Shown here piece by piece: positions 49,533-60,837 of a stretch of DNA of 64,000 nt. A model generated the notes under the pieces. That model worked only from the letters and a program-made list of their open reading frames with translations, was not told the DNA's origin and searched no databases. How positions within the stretch are numbered: position 1 is the first letter of the stretch; each line of letters begins with the position of its first letter. The stretch is taken from positions 3,879,948-3,943,947 of the forward strand of contig NC_089767.1 in assembly GCF_040412425.1 (NCBI RefSeq). The letters run 5' to 3'. Both the position numbers and the translations under genes were made by a program. This DNA comes from Macrobrachium rosenbergii. Its lineage: Eukaryota; Arthropoda; Malacostraca; Decapoda; Palaemonidae.

Positions 49533-50530
49533 ATGGCTAATGAGGAAGATGATGACAAAATGTACAGGATATGTAAGGTAAGAGTGCAGTACACGTCTTT
49601 ACGCTTTAGCCTACAATGTTCACGTCCTTTGCAGAAACTGTAGGAGCAAGGATTACTCCTTTATTGACTGTTGCAGTTGTTGTTATGAATAATTATTTGA
49701 AGTATAAAAGGAGGCAAGAAGCTGACAAGAATAGGAAAGCACAGCAAAGAGATTCTTCTCAAGACAGGATAGGCAGTGATGATACAAGTTAGCACTTTTC
49801 TGGTTTTCACTGTCTATCAGAAAGTAGCTCGTCCCTCTCTTCCAGTGCACCTAGTGATCCTTCTCTCTCTAAATATATTTTTTTCAACACTTGAAGCTCC
49901 CCATATTGTTCAGGATATGAGGCTTGAGCAATGCATATCTGTTGTAACAGCTCTCAGGACTATGTTCAAAAAGTGTTTGGAGTTTACCATTGCTAAACAT
50001 GCTTCATTACTGCCCCAAAAGAATCATTCGTTTTTGGGGTTTCCTGCTCGAAGCAGAGGAGTCAACACCCTCCCTCCCTATTAGCCATACCTTAGTCACA
50101 CCCTCTGATGCCCCCCCCCCCCACTGTTGGAGGTACAAGCAAGTGGGGTGTCAGGAACAGGAAGTGGTGTGTGCCCATTGTCTCTTTCCTCTAACCAAAC
50201 TACACAAGTTGCATACAGCTTGGCACTCGGTTGCTAAGAGATGTGTGCAGCAAGGTCAAACGGCATTCAGCTAGGCAAGTTGTAGGTGATTTAGTTGTGG
50301 ATCAGTGCACTTATTTTAGATCCAATTCTGTTTCTCAGGTCTTCCATGATTTGTCCTTGCACTTGTTTCCCACTTCCTTTTTTCAGTGTGATATAAGATT
50401 CATTTCAGAAGTAGACATTTTTTCTAGTAATATTTACTTTTTAAATTCTTACCCCTCTATTATGTGCCCCCGCCAAAACCTCCCCACTCATGTGGACAGA
50501 GAAAAAATTGCATGGAAAAAATAGATGCTT
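49533..50530 (+). pseudogene. DIRS-like Gag N-terminal fragment
   Basis: ATG at 49533 opens MANEEDDDKMYRICK. After a frame change the text RLYALAYNVHVLCRNCRSKD is followed by CCSCC, matching the small cysteine motif (LC-x2-CR...C-x2-C) near the start of Gag in DIRS-like elements and comparable to the one at about 60955-61080. Stops follow. Downstream text is recognisable only as broken frames. Its position 3' of the Pol block makes the whole arrangement permuted. Confidence 0.5.
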
Positions 50531-51074
50531 GAACCAGCAGTTCACCTGAACAATCCTACAATTATTTTATTTTTCACTCTCTGTAGTCCTCCCGCTTGAC
50601 AAGGGAAGTACAGCCATCATAAAAGAGAGGTATTTAATGAAACTTTTCATGATAAAAATTTCTATTTTCAAAGTCATACACTATGTATTTTTCATAGAAA
50701 TACAAACCAGGGCTCTAATCATATTTCCCCCCTTCAACCACTCCACTTTGTATTTGATACCAAAGAAAAAAGTGCTTGATGATGGCAAGTGCATGAGGGG
50801 TATTCCCCACTCACCTCATTAACTGTCATTTAACCACTTTCTTACCAGTTTCAACCAATTCCAGCTCATACGGAGGATTACTCCTACTTAAAAGGCCCTG
50901 GTTTGTATATGTAGGGAAAATACAAATTACTTTAAAATTTTCATATTATAATAACCAAATATGTAGCATTTATAAAAAATTACAATTTATTTATATGACT
51001 ACCCATTATTATACCTATTATTTTCATTATTTGAATGTACAATACAGTATATGGATACTTCTTATATTTTGCAG
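50531..51074. other. intron sequence upstream of the first TRAPPC4 coding exon
   Basis: AT-rich intron with a pyrimidine-rich acceptor TTCTTATATTTTGCAG ending at 51074. No other exon seen. Confidence 0.6.
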
Positions 51075-51079
51075 ACAAG

Positions 51080-51254
51080 ATGACCATATACAGCCTCTTC
51101 ATTTTGAGCAAGTCAGGAGGTCTTATATATCATCATGACCATAACATCCCAACCATAGAGCATGAGAAGACTTTCAGTTACCCTCTAGAAGTGAAACTTG
51201 ATGTCCAGAACCGCAATATCGTTGTTGCTTACGGTCAGCGTGATGGAATCAAAG
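51080..51254 (+). CDS. TRAPPC4: TRAPPC4 (synbindin), first coding exon
   Basis: TRAPPC4 is a small subunit of the TRAPP complexes, which act as Rab1/Ypt1 exchange factors and tethers in ER-Golgi and intra-Golgi transport. The exon begins after the acceptor at 51074 with ACAAG then ATG, so the start codon lies five bases inside it. It encodes MTIYSLFILSKSGGLIYHHD..., FSYPLEVKL and VAYGQRDGIK, the characteristic opening of the longin-like fold (the animal proteins read IxSxxIxxKSGGLIY and QRDGI). It ends AAAG followed by GTAGTG, leaving a phase-1 codon. The encoded part is 58 residues plus one base of a protein normally around 220. Predicted intron 51255-57905 joins it to the next exon in frame. 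Confidence 0.93.
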
Positions 51255-51508
51255 GTAGTGCTGGTTTGTTTTCAGTCTTTATTATTTTAGTGTAAGCTAA
51301 TATAATAGGTAATACTTTTTTCTTAAACAAAACAGGCTTTGGTTATTTGAGAATACAAATCTTTCATAATGGCATACCTTTGGTGAAGCTGGTTAACTGT
51401 ACTCTTGTTTACCAGTCATTGACAAGCTGTCATAGCAACATTGTGGAATGCATGCACCTGCTGACAGGTGATGAGAGGAAAGATGCTTGAGGAAGGAAAT
51501 GATAAGAG

Positions 51509-51512
<4 letters not shown>

Positions 51513-51566
<54 letters not shown>
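51513..51566. repeat. (AG)n microsatellite in TRAPPC4 intron
   Basis: A pure AG run. Confidence 0.95.
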
Positions 51567-51570
<4 letters not shown>

Positions 51571-51949
51571 ACAATTGAATGCAAGAGTTGGGAGAGAATA
51601 ACAAGCAGAGAGAGAAATGATGATAATCTCACTGCATTCAAGCATTGATTAATTGGGAATTTGGCATCACATCAAAACTGATCATTATTAACATACCCTA
51701 CCCCTTTATAAGTTAGGGCTCATTGAAAAGTGCATAAGATTTTCAGTTAGGCTTGGCTCTTTCTTACAACTCATTAGCTTTCAGTGTTGTTGCTTGGTTT
51801 TAGGTAAAATTGGCACACTATAGAAAAGATACCTCTCTAATGTATATGCTTCAAAAATAGATTTTTAATTTTCTTAGTTTGGATTAACAAACACATTTTC
51901 AGTGATGACAAGCCTTTGCTTGTATACGTAGGCTTTGTTCTCAGATGAA

Positions 51950-53545
51950 GTGCAGGAGTGCTGGGACGCACATCTGATTGGCTTGTTTGTCTCCAGTGAA
52001 TGGATTTGAGAGGATTCTCACCTGCACCTCAGTGTTCTTGATATGGTTGCAGCACTTCTGGCTCTGCAGATTATCTGAAGTAATATGAAGGAACACTCAA
52101 CCATTTTAATGAGTGATAACACATCCATATTGACATACTTTAACAGACAAAGGAGAAGTCTCCCACTCTCTCCATAGGTTGGCAAAACTTGTGCACAGTT
52201 GAGCAGTTTGCCACATCATCTAGCTGTCAGACAGATATATCTCAGGCCGTTGGAATATATTAGCAGGTCAGGTCTGTTGCCAGTGGCAGGTAATTAGCAG
52301 AGAAACCTTTTCAAAAAACAAAGGGAAGAACCATCAGGATCTTATCAAGAATTTTTTTAACATCCTTAGAGCAAAATGCAAATTTTATGAGAACAGATTC
52401 GGGATGACAGTTATTTTGGAGAGGGACATCCTCAGCTGATTGCTTGCAAGCTTCAAAAGTTCAGTGAAGCAGTATAGCCTTTTCCTTAGGGCCAGTAACC
52501 AATATCTACTGTCATCTGTAAGTGGTGGTGGAATGGAAGGCATGTCTGACCCAAAGATAGAAGATGCCAATTTGGTCCACCACAGATGAGGCTGAGTAAA
52601 TCCTTCAAGTTCCCTCTTTAAGGAATTATTGTAATTTCTCTCAGTTATGTGGTAAATTCTATTTGCAGCACAATGAGACTCGACAAAAATGGTGTCATTT
52701 TCTTGTGAACGATATCGTCTCCATGCATTGAATTTGGTCTGTTTGTCATGGTAAGCTCATTCACATGTACCATCAAACCATGGCTGAACATTTGTCCTAA
52801 TCTTGATGACCTTTCTAGGGATATACCTTTCTGAAATAGCCATCAGCATTTCATTTAACTTCTTTTTGAGGTCTTGATCTGATATAGTACTGTATATGAA
52901 ATATTAAGTGTCTGATAGGCTTCAATAATGCAGTCCCAATTGGCCCTAGATTTTAGCCAGACTGTTCCAGTAGTGGCTTTAGGAATATATTGATATACTC
53001 TCAGACCTTGGACTTGACGATAGATGGAACATCTGTGAATATGATGTCTAATCTTTTACCAGAAATATGGAAGGGTTCCTCAATTAACTGGGCATAATGA
53101 GAGGCTACACAGAACTTGAGAGCAGACCATCCATGTTGATAAATGGAATTTGAATTAAGCCACTCTCTGTACTTTGCATTGCAGTCTCCACAAATAAGGA
53201 ATGAAACATTTGAATCCTGTGACTGAGCCACACTAACTTCTCCAAGAGACAGTTATTTATTGAAATGTCAGTATTTGGATTAAGGTAAACAGCATATGCA
53301 TAAACATTGTAGAACTTGCTTAAAATTTCAAAACAGAACTTACGGCGACTACACTCGTTCTAACTATAAATAGGTTGTCCAGACCTAGTTTAGACAGCCA
53401 TACCTTGTGCATGTGGGATGTCACGGCAATAGATAAAGCCAGAGCTATCAAGTCTTAGGGATTAAAAATTCAACTCCTGACTTGTTACAAGTGTCTCAGA
53501 TAAAAACATAAAATCATAATTATGGGCACAACTCTGGATGTCAAG
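51950..53545 (-). pseudogene. decayed jockey-like LINE (endonuclease and start of RT)
   Basis: On the minus strand, text at 53001-53231 reads SFLICGDCNAKYREWLNSNS and then SGKRLDIIFTDVPSIV, the GDFNA and RLD motifs of an apurinic/apyrimidinic-type endonuclease (GDFNAK with Phe changed to Cys). Further 3' the linker before RT appears as broken frames, ending with SSIFGSDMPSIPPPLTDD (52385-52570), typical of jockey-clade elements. RT motifs are not recognisable beyond it. Upstream text (to about 53545) is consistent with the beginning of the endonuclease. The element lies antisense in TRAPPC4's intron. Confidence 0.65.
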
Positions 53546-53576
53546 TTTACCTTAAGCCTAGAAAATTTGCGTAAAG

Positions 53577-53869
53577 TACAGGCAGTCCCCGGTTAATGGC
53601 GGGCTCAGTTAATGGCGATCCGGTTTTATGGGGCTTGTCTAGCGATGAAAATTGATGATTTCCGCTTATCGGCGCCGATAATTGGGTATTGGCGTCAATA
53701 CATACCCAACAGAGGTGCCGATAACCGAAAATCGGCACTTTTTGGCGCCGATAAGCCCGAAAATCGCCGAAAAAGCGCCGGAAATCGCCGATTTTTGGTT
53801 TGTGGCGATTTTCAGTTATCATCACACCCTCAGAATGGAACCCCCGCCGATAACCGAGGACTGCCTGTA
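53577..53869. mobile_element. Tigger-like MITE, copy 2 (left of tandem pair)
   Basis: TACAGGCAGTCCCCGGTTA at the left matches the complement of TAACCGAGGACTGCCTGTA at the right with one mismatch. The interior has repeated GGCGCCGATAA / CGAAAATCG phrases. Flanking TA on each side fits a mariner-type TA target duplication. There is no transposase. Confidence 0.8.
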
Positions 53870-54181
53870 CAGGCAGTCCCTGGTTATCTGCAGGTTCGGT
53901 TATCGACGGTCCGGTTATCGACGGTCCGGTTTTACAGCGCTTGTCTAGCGAGGAAAATCTGCAGTTTTCGTGGAAATCACTTTCCACTTGTCGGCGCTGG
54001 TAATCGGGTATTGGCGCTGATACATACCTAACAGAGGTGCCAATCTCAGGTTAACGGCGCCCACACCTGGTTATCGGCACCGATAAGTGCTGAAAATCGC
54101 TGATTTTCGGTTATCGGCGATTTTCGCATATCATCACGCTGTTGGAACAGAACCCCCACCGATAACCAGGGACTGCCTGTA
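53868..54181. mobile_element. Tigger-like MITE, copy 3 (right of tandem pair)
   Basis: A second copy starts TACAGGCAGTCCCTGGTTA and ends TAACCAGGGACTGCCTGTA, a perfect inverted pair. It shares the single TA at 53868-53869 with the left copy. Confidence 0.8.
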
Positions 54182-55998
54182 CTCTGCAGTGTTTCGTATG
54201 GTAATGAGTATAGGCTCAGGGTTAAGCTCAGTGTCTCCTAAAAGACTTAAAGGAGCAGGGGACCTCCCAAGTTGAAAGTAGCTGCATGTATTGCAATAGC
54301 TGTGAGTGTGTCCCTTAACCAGAGACTCTTAAATGAGGAAAGTGTTAAAGGGATAAGTGACCCACAACTCTTGAAATCCCACTGGGAACAGGAGACCAGA
54401 CAAATTCTTCAAGGTGCCATCCCTTTTCAATGAATAAGTAAGATGGAAGTATATCTCAGTTGAAAGAACAATCCTCTTACTTCTTGCAGACAGGGAGCTC
54501 TGGTCCCATCTGGAGCAGTGAGCTGACACCTCCTATTACCCATCTGCCAGTTAAGGACTACTAGAATCTCCCTGCAGAATCTCTCATTCAAATCTGTCTC
54601 TACAGGGGAGAAGAGGACAGGTACCAAAGAAAAGGAGAGAGGGCATTCTTTGCAATAACTTTCATTGCAGTTGAAGAACAGCTCACATTATTAGGAACAG
54701 TCTTGAATCTTATAACACCTGAAGCCCATTTGACAGTTGCACCTTCTGCCTGTTCTGGAAACAGACTGCCATTGGTAGGTCAAAACCTTGAGACAAATTG
54801 TTGTTTTGTTTTCTACTACAGAGACCTCCCTTAACAGGTTCAAAGTCCTCTCAATATTGCAGATACCTCATACCTTGTTAAATCCTTCTGAAAACGAAGC
54901 TTCATCATGCAGAACCCTGAGATTCTTGTTGGGCTCCTCATCCAAATCCCAGGGTTGAATCTCGTCCTCTGTGGCAATGAGCTGGTGAATCATAGCTAAC
55001 TCCTTTGGTGGTGGAGTACCTGAAACGTTTGGAGATAATGACTTATGGGGAGGAGCTTGATGATCCAATGGCATCCTGTTAAGGGCAGTGGGAACTCGGG
55101 GGGAATCATGAAGGAGGAGAGGAGACATGACTGGAGGAGTAAGCAGATGAGGAGGTTATTAGGCAGTGCAGATTCTTGAGCTTGGTTCACAAGCAAGGAA
55201 CTAGTCAAAGCTTTGGGTGGAGGTTTGGCAGGCAAAGTGCAGTAGCATCCCTCAAACAGACATCCCTTCTTGTGTACCTCTTTAAGCAATTCACATAATA
55301 TCATTTTCTTCTGTCATGGCATTAGCCTAGGGTTTTCCTTTGGATAAAATCTGCAAGCACTCCTAGACTGATCTCTTGTATGGTCTCAGGCTCTGAAAAA
55401 GGTTCAGTGTCAGCTCATTTGAGAGGTAGGTTGGTATAACTGAAGGAAATAGCACTAGTTTGTATGATTTATAGTCCTGAGGAAAGAGCTTCTTGAATGA
55501 GATTTCAGAATACTTCTGTGAGAAGTGAGGAGGTGGACTTCTGCTTCAACATTTAGCCTCTTCCCTTTGACAAAAATGCATACAGTTTTTTTTTTTTTAT
55601 GCAAAAATATGATTTTCATTAAATGCACAAGATTTTTAAGTTAAATTTTTTGGTTGTCTTGTATAAGATAATATGTAGCTCATAATTTTTGCTGAAAAAT
55701 TATTAAAACTTAAAAGGATACTAAACTTTGAATATACCCTGTTTACATTCCCGAATTAACCCATGTCATAGGTAACACTAGTTGCTTATTTTTAAATCAT
55801 GCAAAATTATAAAGACTTTGGATATTAGAAGGGTAAAAAGAAGAAAATAAAATTAAGATTCATGCAACATTCAATAGTTAGTATCTTTTCCATGCTTTGA
55901 AAGTTATGAACTTAAGGAAAATTTCACAGGAGCAGCTCCTGACATTGGAAGTTCATAAAGTAAACAAGGCACACCCCATCTATTGACAAAAGTGCATA
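54182..55998. other. unassigned sequence with overlapping minus-strand frames
   Basis: Minus-strand frames at 54868-55128 and 54996-55304, and one at 54427-54627, read as one broken coding stretch (KKGCLFEGCYCTLPAKPPPK; PPPKELAMIHQLIATEDEIQ). I recognise no family. It may be ORF1 or Gag of an unknown retroelement, perhaps that of the neighbouring LINE. Confidence 0.3.
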
Positions 55999-56108
55999 CA
56001 GGCAGTCCCTGGTTATCAGCGATTCAGTTTATTCATGCTTGTCTAGTGACAAAAATTGGTGATTTTCAGTGCTGAAATGCACTTATTTCTGCTTGTCCGC
56101 GCCGATAA
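55999..56108. repeat. Tigger-like MITE, left-end fragment
   Basis: It starts TA-CAGGCAGTCCCTGGTTAT and continues TTGTCTAGTGACAAAAATTG and CGCCGATAA like 53868-54181, then breaks off without a right end. Confidence 0.7.
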
Positions 56109-56566
56109 GGAGAGTGAACAATAACAAGGAAGATCACGGCAAGTATGACGTTTACACTAGGGGTAACAGCGGTTTAAATAAGCACAACAAAATGGTCAAA
56201 ACACTATGGCACCTCACAAAACCCCAAAATGCTTATTTCACCAGTGTACTGGATCATAACAATAAAAATAACAAGCCACTATTCACTGAACATAAGTGAA
56301 AGAAAGCTTAAAATACACAGTAATTTGTAACAGAATTGTAATAGATATAATGATGTGTTACTGGTCAAAAAATGCTACAACATAAAAATGAACAAAACAA
56401 GAAAAGCACGTGAACCAGGCTTATCAAAAGTTAGTCCCAATAACCATTATGAAATTGGAAAAGTTTACTTGAAACCCCAGAACAAAAAACTGGCAGGGAG
56501 AAAAATTAATGCTATATTTGCAGTAAACCTCCTGACACAAAAGGCATGATTAGAAAAAAAAAGTTA
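56109..56566. other. unassigned intron sequence
   Basis: A-rich + strand with short lysine/asparagine-rich frames; none recognised. Confidence 0.45.
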
Positions 56567-56938
56567 AATATGCACCAAAGTTTCTTTGGCACAATCAAGT
56601 TTTCTGTACAGCCGCTACAGCGTATAATCAAGGCCACCGAAATAGATCTATCTTTTGGTGGTCTCGGCATAATGCTGTATGAGCCGCGACTCATATTACT
56701 TTAATCACGGCCTGGTGGTGGCTTATCCTATATCTTTGCCAGAAGCACAAGTATGGCTAACTTTAACCTTAAATAAAGTAAGAACTATTGAGGTTAGAGG
56801 GCTGCAATTTGGTATGTTTGATGATTGGAGGGTGGATGATCAACATACCAATATGCAGCCCTCTAGCCTCAGTAGTTTTTAGATGTGAGGGCGGACAGAC
56901 AAAGCCAGCATAATAGTTTTCTTTTACGGAAAACTAAA
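56567..56938 (+). repeat. hairpin-rich interspersed repeat
   Basis: A full-length-type copy from ATGCACCAAAGTTTCTTTGG to TAGTTTTCTTTTACGGAAAA. The GACAGAAAAAGTGCGG tail segment is missing: GAGGGCGGACAGAC passes straight into AAAGCC. Confidence 0.85.
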
Positions 56939-57905
56939 ACATAAACATGAAAATGAATCAGATGAAAAGAGCAAAAATAATTTGAAAAGAATGATTGATG
57001 AGTAAACTCTGAAGCAAGGAGGAAAATCTCGGGAGAAGTTGAAGTTGACTTTGTTGAGGTGTGTGGAAAAGCAAGCAAGAAGTGGAGGTAGCATCAATAG
57101 GTAGGAGAGAGCATGCCATGTGATATCTTCTGAATCTTGACTGTTATGAGTATAGGAACACTAAATTTCTGTGATCAGGAATACTGCATAAGATTAATGG
57201 GGCTTTGTGAAACAATCATTTGCAGTTCTATAACCAGAAGGTTTTATGATCCAAAACTTCTGTTTTGTCATTGCTCTACTTGTAGGGGGAAATCACTTGC
57301 ATTGTGTCTCAGTTGGCACACTGTAAACAGTCCCATAGGTTCTCTGCAGTGTTCATTCGACCCTGGCTCTATTGCTTTTAGTCATTTACTTTTTATCTAT
57401 TGGTCTTTTGCTACGTAGTTGTCCAATTTTTTTAACCTTACTTGGCTCCACTTTTTAAAAGAGAATTTCAGAACAAATTCTGGAAGAGCCCTATGAGTTT
57501 AGAATTATGACTGTGTGGTCTTGCTAAATACAGTAGTTTATACTTATGAAAGAAATGGAATAGGTCCTTTCATGGCTGCTACTGTAACTTTTCCACTGCT
57601 CACTATAGAATACCCAAATGGTCCTTTGTGGTGAAACGTGCTTTCATTTGTGCAATAGTAACAGCTGTGGATATTGATGTTATATTAGTAGTTTGATTGA
57701 CAGTATTCACTGTTTTCAGTTGTACTAGAATTACTATTATCTTATTTTCTTAAGCTGACAGTTTACAAAATGAAACATCAGCATCTTTCTCAGAAATATA
57801 ATTTTGTGGTTACTTCCTGTTTCAATGCTTGTATTTTGTTCACTACCATGATTGATAATGATGTTTATTTAAAGTGCAGTTAGTTGATATCTAATTTCTT
57901 TCCAG
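56939..57905. other. TRAPPC4 intron sequence
   Basis: No repeat or exon recognised. It ends in the acceptor CTAATTTCTTTCCAG at 57905. Confidence 0.55.
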
Positions 57906-58063
57906 TTGGGCATACATTGGTTGCTGTTAATGGCATTAAAGTGACAGGGACTCAGATGGATGATGGACGCAATGCCTTGAAAGTGCTTGAGGACGAAACT
58001 AACTACCCCATTAGCTTGAAATTTGCTAGACCGAAGCTAACAACAAATGAAAAAATTTTCCAG
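57906..58063 (+). CDS. TRAPPC4: TRAPPC4 (synbindin), second coding exon
   Basis: The acceptor TTCTTTCCAG ends at 57905. With the leftover G of the previous exon, TT completes a Val codon and the frame continues VGHTLVAVNGIKVTGTQMDD, then GRNALKVLED, YPISLKFARPKLTTNEKIFQ. This is the PDZ-like insertion of synbindin (VGHxxxAxNGxxVxG) and the start of the following strand (FxRPKLTxNEK). It ends CAG followed by GTGAGG at 58064, again phase 0. Together the two exons encode 111 residues, about half of the usual protein. The C-terminal longin-fold half (the SMFHSL and ETDTFKLHC region in relatives) is not found in 58064-64000 and must lie downstream. Both exons are undamaged, so the gene appears functional. 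Confidence 0.93.
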
Positions 58064-58780
58064 GTGAGGTAATTGTATATAAAGCTAAACCACTGATGAA
58101 TAAATGTTAAAAATTTTAGTGAGCACCTTATGTATTGCATGTCCACTCCATTTACATTATTGTAAATGGATGAAGGAAAAACTATTTTTGGCAACTGCTA
58201 TGAGTCCTCAATCAAACAGACCAGCTAACATCAAGAATGATCTCATAGCCAGTTTTGGCTGGAGAAGTTGATATGACCTAGCCTTAGTATTCAAGATGAC
58301 CCCTCACTCTACACTCCTGGACCATTTAGCCTCAGCTAAGGGATCTGCTGCTGCATAGACACCCTGTATAATGAACAAGACAAAGAGCATTCCCCCTGTT
58401 GGCCACAAATCTGGGAACTCTAGCACTGCCAAAATTTGTTAGTCTTTCCCACGTGTTATTTGAACTTGCCATAAGACTAGAAAGTCTGGAGGAGGGCCTC
58501 TGTGTAAACTGATGGGTTTATTTTAAAAAGTTGATTTAGTTGTTTTTGCAAGAAAAATTTCATTTATTTTAACATAAATTTCATCTGTATACATGAGCCT
58601 GAATAGGTATTTAAGATGGCAGTATGTATCCTGGTGGATAATTAATTTTAGAATTGGATTATTGGAGGTGAACAGATGAGTTCTTGAGACTAACAAGGTA
58701 TCATGTAGCTGGACTGGCTCCTTGTTAGTGAGGCCAAGGTTTGTACTTTTTCGTACTCTTCCCTTTATGAATGGGATGTA
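58064..58780. other. TRAPPC4 intron sequence
   Basis: No exon or repeat recognised. Confidence 0.5.
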
Positions 58781-59136
58781 CAATGGATCCCTGCCTTTTC
58801 ACGGTTCTGGATTTGCGGCTTCACCTGTTTGCAGATTTCTCTATGGAACATATATGCAGTACGTACACATACGCGGAAAATTCACCTACATTGTATTTTT
58901 CATAGAGAAACACTCACAGATTACTGTATTTTCATATCATTTTCCTGACTAAATGCACTTTTTGTGATAAAACTATTAAAATATTCAGGTATAAGTATTT
59001 TTACAGGGTTTTTTGTTGTTTTGAACTATCAGAATACAGTTATAAGCATTTTGAGAGAGGTTTCAAGTATTTGCAGATTTTAGCCATTTGTGGGGTGTAG
59101 TGGTACACATCCCCCACGAATACCGGGGGTTGACTG
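58781..59136. mobile_element. pogo/Tigger-like MITE with TA target duplication
   Basis: The left end CAATGGATCCCTGCC is the weaker terminal inverted repeat. The right end ATACCGGGGGTTGACTG is the complement of the CAGTCAACCCCCGGTAT terminus common in Tigger-type MITEs. TA lies on both sides (58779-58780 and 59137-59138). Interior phrases (ATTTGCGGCTTCACCTGTTT, GCAGATTTCTCTATGG) are of the same type. There is no transposase. Confidence 0.65.
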
Positions 59137-59462
59137 TATTCACTCTTTTCCTGAAGCATAGCCGGAAGCACTCTCAGACAACTACAGTGTTTCCTTGTTA
59201 TTCATATTTTTGTTATACAAAGTAAAATTTTAGAAAAATTTTGTTTTTGTGTACAAGCTAAAAATTCAGTTTATAACCTGTTTGGTGGAAAATGGTGCAT
59301 GGCCGGTCGGGATTGAGGGAGGAGAGACAGGATCCCCTCGAGGAAACCAAAGTGGTTGAAGTAGGCAAAAGTTGATAACAAAATCAATTTTATTCACATT
59401 TTGCAAGGATGGTCACAGAAATCAACATTCTGTGTGTGTCTGATTGTGTGTCTGTGTGCCGG

Positions 59463-59466
<4 letters not shown>

Positions 59467-59528
<62 letters not shown>
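59467..59528. repeat. (AG)n microsatellite
   Basis: A pure AG run preceded by a TGTG-rich stretch. Confidence 0.95.
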
Positions 59529-59530
<2 letters not shown>

Positions 59531-60837
59531 ATCAGCGTGCGGCAAATGTGAAAACAATCCCTCACGCATGTATGATTTTCGACGTGTCTTTTACACTTGG
59601 ATCTTAAGTGCAAGAAGGAGATTAATTATATGCCACAACGCATCAACTTACTATTGGCAAACGACAGAATTTAAAATTATAATCCAGTAAACATGAGGTT
59701 TTTGCAAACAAGTAAGTATTAAGAATGCAAGTAAGAAAAGGAAAGAGAGATCAAATAACTTTTCGCAAAGATGTTTAAACAAACAGTCCGAGGCACACAG
59801 AAGCTGAAAGCTGCGCCAGTGTGTTTCATGATGTGGGGATGAGTTACTTTTACAGTGCTAAAAAATCATAAAAAGCAAGTGTCCTTGATAGGTATTTTAC
59901 CGTAACAAAAAACGGTGATTTGGGCGAATCGAGTGTAAGTGAAAGAAACGGACGAAATGTTGTGAAAGAGTGAAAGAGAAAAATCATCCGAGCCCAGCCC
60001 CAGCTGGGAAGTCAGTGGGAAACAGACCCTTGTCTCCTGCCCAATAACCCACCACCATCCCCTCCCTCTCCTCTTGATCATCTCACTCAGCGCAGTCCCA
60101 AACACTCGCTCAAGTAAGACTCTCTTTCAATTTTTTATTGTTACTGTATTGCATTTGATTGTTTTTATATTGTATCATTGCTAAATTTATTGTGAAATTC
60201 CCATCTTTTATTTTTTTGACGTGAATTGTTACTGATTTTACGTACATACAGTAATGTTTTTACAGTTTCTTCTTCTCTCCTTAACAGTATACCGCTTCCT
60301 CCTCCTTATCTTAAGTCAGTTGTGGGTCACTGTGGTGACATAAGATTTTGTTCATCTTTCATGTTAAATTTTATTGTGAAATGCTTTATTCCTTTATTTT
60401 TGTTGAATATGGTTATCATTAAACTATATATTGTGCTTGCACTTTAAATAATTGTATTAAAGTGGGTACAAAGGATGGATATGGGGAAATTCTTGAGTGT
60501 GGGACTAATTAATTGAATTCCCATTAGTATTCCTTATAGAAATGTTCGGATTGATTTAGTATGAACATTTTGATATACAAATTGGAATTGTTCATATGCG
60601 GAACAAACCTGGGTCTTAACATTAGGATAAATCTTCTGACGCCAGCTGGAAACCGGTAAAAGTAAAAACAAGTAATGTTTATGCAAGGAATTGGTGGCAT
60701 CTGTCATGGAGATGAGGTGGGATGTGGCCAGCGACCCAATCTCAATCCCGTGACGCATCAGTTTTCCTCTTACATCCATTGAGAGAGGTCATTTCTTTCT
60801 CTCCTTCCTCTCCATAGCCAGTTGTTTTTGCCTTTGC
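59529..60837. other. unassigned sequence
   Basis: No exon recognised. The part close to 60780 is probably the non-coding leader or terminal repeat of the DIRS-like element that follows. Confidence 0.4.

Noticed and set aside
49533..49577. MANEEDDDKMYRICK plus the following GTAAGA as a TRAPPC4 upstream coding exon
   Set aside because: The reading continues past the apparent donor, after a frame change, into a cysteine motif typical of DIRS-like Gag, and TRAPPC4 has its own start codon at 51080.
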